Of a stretch of 64,000 bases of DNA, positions 61,278 to 64,000 are shown piece after piece. This DNA comes from Methanomassiliicoccales archaeon LGM-DZ1. Its GTDB lineage: Archaea > Thermoplasmatota > Thermoplasmata > Methanomassiliicoccales > Methanomethylophilaceae. The position numbers were made by a program, and so were the translations under genes. Position 1 is the first letter of the stretch; every line of letters begins with the position of its first letter. The stretch lies in the NCBI GenBank assembly GCA_030168595.1, contig CP115556.1:930001-994000 (forward strand), in the 5' to 3' direction. The notes under the pieces are model-generated. The model did no database searches and was not told the origin of the DNA. It saw only the letters and a program-made list of their open reading frames with translations.

Positions 61278-62378
61278 ATGTCCTCCGTCAAGGAGATGAA
61301 GCCCAAGGAGAGGGCGCTCGCGGCCCTCTCGGGAGAGAAGACCGATTGCCTCCCCACCTACCCGATCGCGTGCGGGGTCTGCAGGAGGTTCATCGGCGAC
61401 GGGCATATGAAGTACAGCGAGTGGTGCAACGACCCGGAGAAGTTCGCCGAGGCGTTCCTCCAGGGACAGAAGCACTTCAACATGGACTTCGCTATCGGGC
61501 TGATGGACCTGTCCGTCATGGCCGGCGACCTGGGCGCCCATGTCAGGATGGACGAGCAGAACACCCCGTTCGTCGACGGCCACATCATCCATTCCATGGA
61601 GGACTACGAGAAGCTCGAGGTCCCGGACATCACCAAGGGCAGGACCGGGGTCCTCATCAAGGGGACCGAGCTGATAGCCAAGAAGCTCAAGGACCAGGTG
61701 GTCACATCCGCCTTCGTCGAGGGGCCTCTCCTGGCACTGTCCCAGACCGCGGGCGCCGAGCAGCTCTTCATGGACATGTTCAGCGACCCGAAGCCCATCC
61801 ACAAGGCGCTCGAGGTCACCACGGAGTACGACAAGCAGATTGTCGAGGCGCTCGGGAAGACCGGCATCGAAGCGCTCTGCTGGGACTACCTCTGGGGCAA
61901 CTACGCCTGTCTGGGAGACCAGGAGTACGGGGAGTTCGAGGGCGACAAGTACGCTCCCTTCCTCAACGAGCAGACGAAGAAGAACGGCATGGCCGTCGCC
62001 ATCCACAACTGCGCCGACCTGCCCCACCTCGATACCCAGATCAAGAAGTTCAAGCCCTCGCTCTACTCGATGGCCTACTACCCGCTGATCGCCGGATCGC
62101 CGACGGCCGCGGAGACCATAGAGAAGGGGTACAGCGACCACTGCCTCGTCGCCGGCAACCTCGACCCGCAGATCTTCATGAGGGACACCCCCGCCCAGTG
62201 CGAGGAGGCCACGAAGAACCTGTGCCAGGAGGTCAAGACCGCCCTCTGCAAGAGGGGGCTAAACTCCGGATACTGCATAGCCAGCGGATGCGAGGTGCCT
62301 CCGTCGGTGAACTGCAGGCTCGAGGACATCAAGGCCGTCGTCGACGCCGACAGGAAGTACGGCAGGATGGAATACTGA
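61278..62378 (+). CDS. MtaA/MtbA-family methylcobamide:CoM methyltransferase (UroD fold)
   Basis: The 366-residue uroporphyrinogen-decarboxylase-fold protein has the zinc ligands of the family: H243-x-C245 ('IHNC') and C338 ('SGC'). 'VAGNLDP' precedes the last ligand. Such enzymes move the methyl group from the corrinoid protein to coenzyme M, or in some systems act as the first methyltransferase. It directly follows the corrinoid gene and is probably its partner. I chose ATG 61278 (MSSVKEM). Confidence 0.88.
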   Translation: MSSVKEMKPKERALAALSGEKTDCLPTYPIACGVCRRFIGDGHMKYSEWCNDPEKFAEAFLQGQKHFNMDFAIGLMDLSVMAGDLGAHVRMDEQNTPFVDGHIIHSMEDYEKLEVPDITKGRTGVLIKGTELIAKKLKDQVVTSAFVEGPLLALSQTAGAEQLFMDMFSDPKPIHKALEVTTEYDKQIVEALGKTGIEALCWDYLWGNYACLGDQEYGEFEGDKYAPFLNEQTKKNGMAVAIHNCADLPHLDTQIKKFKPSLYSMAYYPLIAGSPTAAETIEKGYSDHCLVAGNLDPQIFMRDTPAQCEEATKNLCQEVKTALCKRGLNSGYCIASGCEVPPSVNCRLEDIKAVVDADRKYGRMEY

Positions 62379-62413
62379 GCTGGGTGCCGCTCCGAAACCC
62401 GTAAACCTATTAC

Positions 62414-62433
62414 GGCGGCGTTGCCGCGCCGCC
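62414..62433 (+). other. GC-rich hairpin between methyltransferase and zinc-ribbon genes
   Basis: GGCGGCG-TTGCCG-CGCCGCC forms a 7-bp stem in the 112-bp gap. No T-run follows, so it may be a processing or stability element rather than a terminator. Confidence 0.4.
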
Positions 62434-62490
62434 GGACTCTCCGGAACCGAAACTGCAGAAACAAACCACAGGAAACAAGGATGCGATGAT

Positions 62491-62808
62491 ATGGCGAATG
62501 CATATTTCGAGGCTATGAGCGCCAAGGGGTTCTCCTTCAACACAACTGCCTCAGTGAGGAAGTTCCAGTGCCCCAGATGCGGATTCAGTTTCTCGCTCGT
62601 CTATGCCCGCGCCATCGCGTGCCAGGGATGCTCCGAGGCCGTGAAGGGCTGCCCGAAGGTCAGGTGCGGGAAGTGCGACTACGAGTTCCTCCTCAGGGAA
62701 ACCCCCGATGTGCAGGGGAAGAATCAGGAGCGCACCCTCGCCGATCACATATGCGACATAGTAAGCAAGCGCGACAGCGGCCTCGGCATCGAGGTCTTCA
62801 ACAGGTGA
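62491..62808 (+). CDS. Zinc-ribbon protein in the methyl-transfer cluster
   Basis: The 105-residue protein has C-P-R-C at ~27-30, C-x2-C in 'ACQGC', another Cys in 'KGCP' and C-G-K-C in 'VRCGKC', enough for two zinc sites. I recognise no named family. Its stop overlaps the ATG of the ASKHA gene (TGATG), which ties it to that gene in function, perhaps as a chaperone or metal-handling partner. Confidence 0.75.
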   Translation: MANAYFEAMSAKGFSFNTTASVRKFQCPRCGFSFSLVYARAIACQGCSEAVKGCPKVRCGKCDYEFLLRETPDVQGKNQERTLADHICDIVSKRDSGLGIEVFNR

Positions 62809-64000
62809 TGGCCATGGCCTTGGGCCTTGGCATCGACACGGGCGGCACCAACACCGATGCCGCCGTCGTCGACCTCGATACCATGCGCATCTGGGACAGG
62901 TCCGTCTCCCCCACCACGAGGGACGACCTCACCGTCGGGATATCCCGGGCCCTCGACGGGCTCGACCGGGACCTCCTGGACAGGATATCCCTCGTCTCCC
63001 TGTCATCCACCCTCGCCACCAACACCATCGTCGAGGGCAAGGGCGGGCGCGCAGGGCTGATATGCATCGGGCGCGGCTACAGCGACCGCTCCTTCGGCGG
63101 GCCCTGCTGCGTCATAAAGGGGTCGCACGACCTCGACGGCAACGAGACCGAGCCTTTCGACGAGGCCGCCTGCAGGGAGTTCCTGCAAAGCCTGGCCGGG
63201 AGCGTGGACGCCGTCGCGGTGTCCGGGTACCTGAGCGTCAGGAACCCGGCCCACGAGGACCGGGCGGCCTACCTCGCCCGCGAGATCCTGGGCGTGCCCG
63301 TGGTCTGCGGGCATGAGCTGTCCTCCGGGCTGGGGTTCAACGAGAGGACCACGACGGCCCTGATGAACGCCCGCCTGATACCTATCATCGCCGAGCTGAT
63401 CCGCGCAATGCAGGAGTCCCTCCGCGGGCGCGGCATAAACGCCCCGCTGATGATCGTGAAGGGGGACGGATCGGTCATGAGCTCTGCGGCCGCCGCCCTG
63501 CATCCGGTCGAGACCGTCCTCTCGGGGCCGGCCTCCAGCCTGGTGGGGGCGTACGCCATCACCGGGGAGAAGGACATGCTGATGGTCGATGTCGGCGGCA
63601 CCACCACCGATATCGGCCTGCTGAAGGACGGTTTCCCCCGCCTCGAGAAGGAAGGGGCGTCCATCGGGGGCAGGCGCACCCGCGTCCTCGCCGCCGCCAT
63701 GTCCACCTTCGGCATAGGCGGGGACAGCAGGATCCTGGTCAACGGGACCCGCCCGATGATGACCTCCCTGAAGGTCATCCCGGTCTGCGCCGCGGCGGAG
63801 AGATGGCCGCACGTGAAGGAGGTCCTCGGGCAGCTAAAGGACAGGAGGCCGTCCGCCGCCTTCGAATCGGTGGAGCCTGACCTCATCAGGCAGGAGACCG
63901 AGCTGTTCGCCGCCGCCAGGCCCCCTGCCTCGGAGGAGCTCACGGACTACGAACGGAAGCTCCTGGGACGTTTGAGGGAATCCCCGATGACCGCCGCCGA
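62808..64000 (+). CDS. Hydantoinase/oxoprolinase-family ASKHA protein (partial at right edge)
   Basis: The frame runs from ATG 62808 through the right edge without a stop (~397 residues visible). It begins MAMALGLGIDTGGTNTD, the phosphate-1 loop of HydA-type ASKHA ATPases. Later 'SSTLATNTIVEGKG' and 'LMVDVGGTTTDIGLLKDG' (second ATP loop) follow, so the Hydant_A_N and Hydantoinase_A domains are both present. Linked to corrinoid genes, it could activate or repair the corrinoid protein using ATP, by analogy with ASKHA-type reactivating enzymes. True hydantoinase activity is the alternative. Confidence 0.85.
   Translation, partial: MAMALGLGIDTGGTNTDAAVVDLDTMRIWDRSVSPTTRDDLTVGISRALDGLDRDLLDRISLVSLSSTLATNTIVEGKGGRAGLICIGRGYSDRSFGGPCCVIKGSHDLDGNETEPFDEAACREFLQSLAGSVDAVAVSGYLSVRNPAHEDRAAYLAREILGVPVVCGHELSSGLGFNERTTTALMNARLIPIIAELIRAMQESLRGRGINAPLMIVKGDGSVMSSAAAALHPVETVLSGPASSLVGAYAITGEKDMLMVDVGGTTTDIGLLKDGFPRLEKEGASIGGRRTRVLAAAMSTFGIGGDSRILVNGTRPMMTSLKVIPVCAAAERWPHVKEVLGQLKDRRPSAAFESVEPDLIRQETELFAAARPPASEELTDYERKLLGRLRESPMTAA

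Noticed and set aside
60635-62378. Naming the methyl-transfer pair mtaC/mtaA or mtbC/mtbA
   Set aside because: Corrinoid and UroD-type sequences alone do not reveal the substrate, and no first methyltransferase is in view.
1-64000. CRISPR arrays, insertion sequences, rRNA genes
   Set aside because: I looked for regularly spaced direct repeats, transposase motifs with terminal repeats, and conserved rRNA segments and saw none.

Overview
The window looks like the chromosome of a methylotrophic, hydrogen-dependent methanogen of the Methanomassiliicoccales (Thermoplasmata). The evidence is mixed. The sequence shows archaeal Rpo1 split into A' and A'' but an undivided Rpo2, GatDE, a translin homologue, ribosomal proteins S17e and L30e, TATA boxes about 25-30 bp upstream of many starts, and a methanogen-type corrinoid protein plus MtaA/MtbA-family methyltransferase. 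An intact RpoB in a methanogen points to Thermoplasmata rather than other methanogenic Euryarchaeota. UAG is almost unused: of the stop codons I checked for the genes called here, nearly all are UGA or UAA. The one exception (6172-6174) lies inside an otherwise continuous reading frame, as expected in a lineage that decodes UAG as pyrrolysine.

Layout. 1-4028: end of a DUF4143 ATPase, tRNA-Arg, rps17e, then a MORN-protein/TraB/ThyX operon and a second MORN protein. 4029-13403: a likely defence island with a large unknown protein (interrupted by the in-frame UAG), a ParB-like protein, a PLD-SNF2 helicase, a Sau3AI/MutH-type endonuclease, a Vsr endonuclease and a C5 cytosine methyltransferase. 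13512-27798: housekeeping genes (HAD phosphatase, zinc-ribbon protein, MBL hydrolase, HemK-like methyltransferase, EamA transporter, gatD-gatE, two tandem AAA/PD-(D/E)XK paralogues, hypB-purD-truA-translin). 27896-34710: two cell-surface genes, including a 2013-residue protein that joins an STT3/AglB-like membrane domain lacking recognisable catalytic motifs to a long beta-rich region. 34858-36626: divergent pyrF and a radical SAM gene.

36753-45907: tRNA-Lys followed by rpo5-rpo2-rpo1N-rpo1C-rpl30e-nusA, with translationally coupled overlaps at most joints. 46056-52754: a CDC48/VAT ATPase, elp3 with a winged-helix gene, an APC permease, and a thioredoxin/thioredoxin reductase/regulator operon (to 53974). 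54068-58268: trm56 with an HD-domain gene, regulators, a small zinc protein, tRNA-Asn, an Acr3/BASS-like transporter, tRNA-Met and a small conserved protein. 58353-64000: a receiver-GAF-PAS sensor transcribed away from a corrinoid protein, an MtaA/MtbA-family methyltransferase, a zinc-ribbon protein and a hydantoinase-A-type ASKHA protein that runs off the right edge. This last block is probably a methyl-transfer module for methanogenesis whose substrate-specific methyltransferase is not in view.

Most promising for follow-up: the defence island with its UAG-interrupted gene, the pseudo-oligosaccharyltransferase fusion, and the corrinoid/ASKHA module with its divergent sensor. All calls come from reading the sequence; no database search was run.
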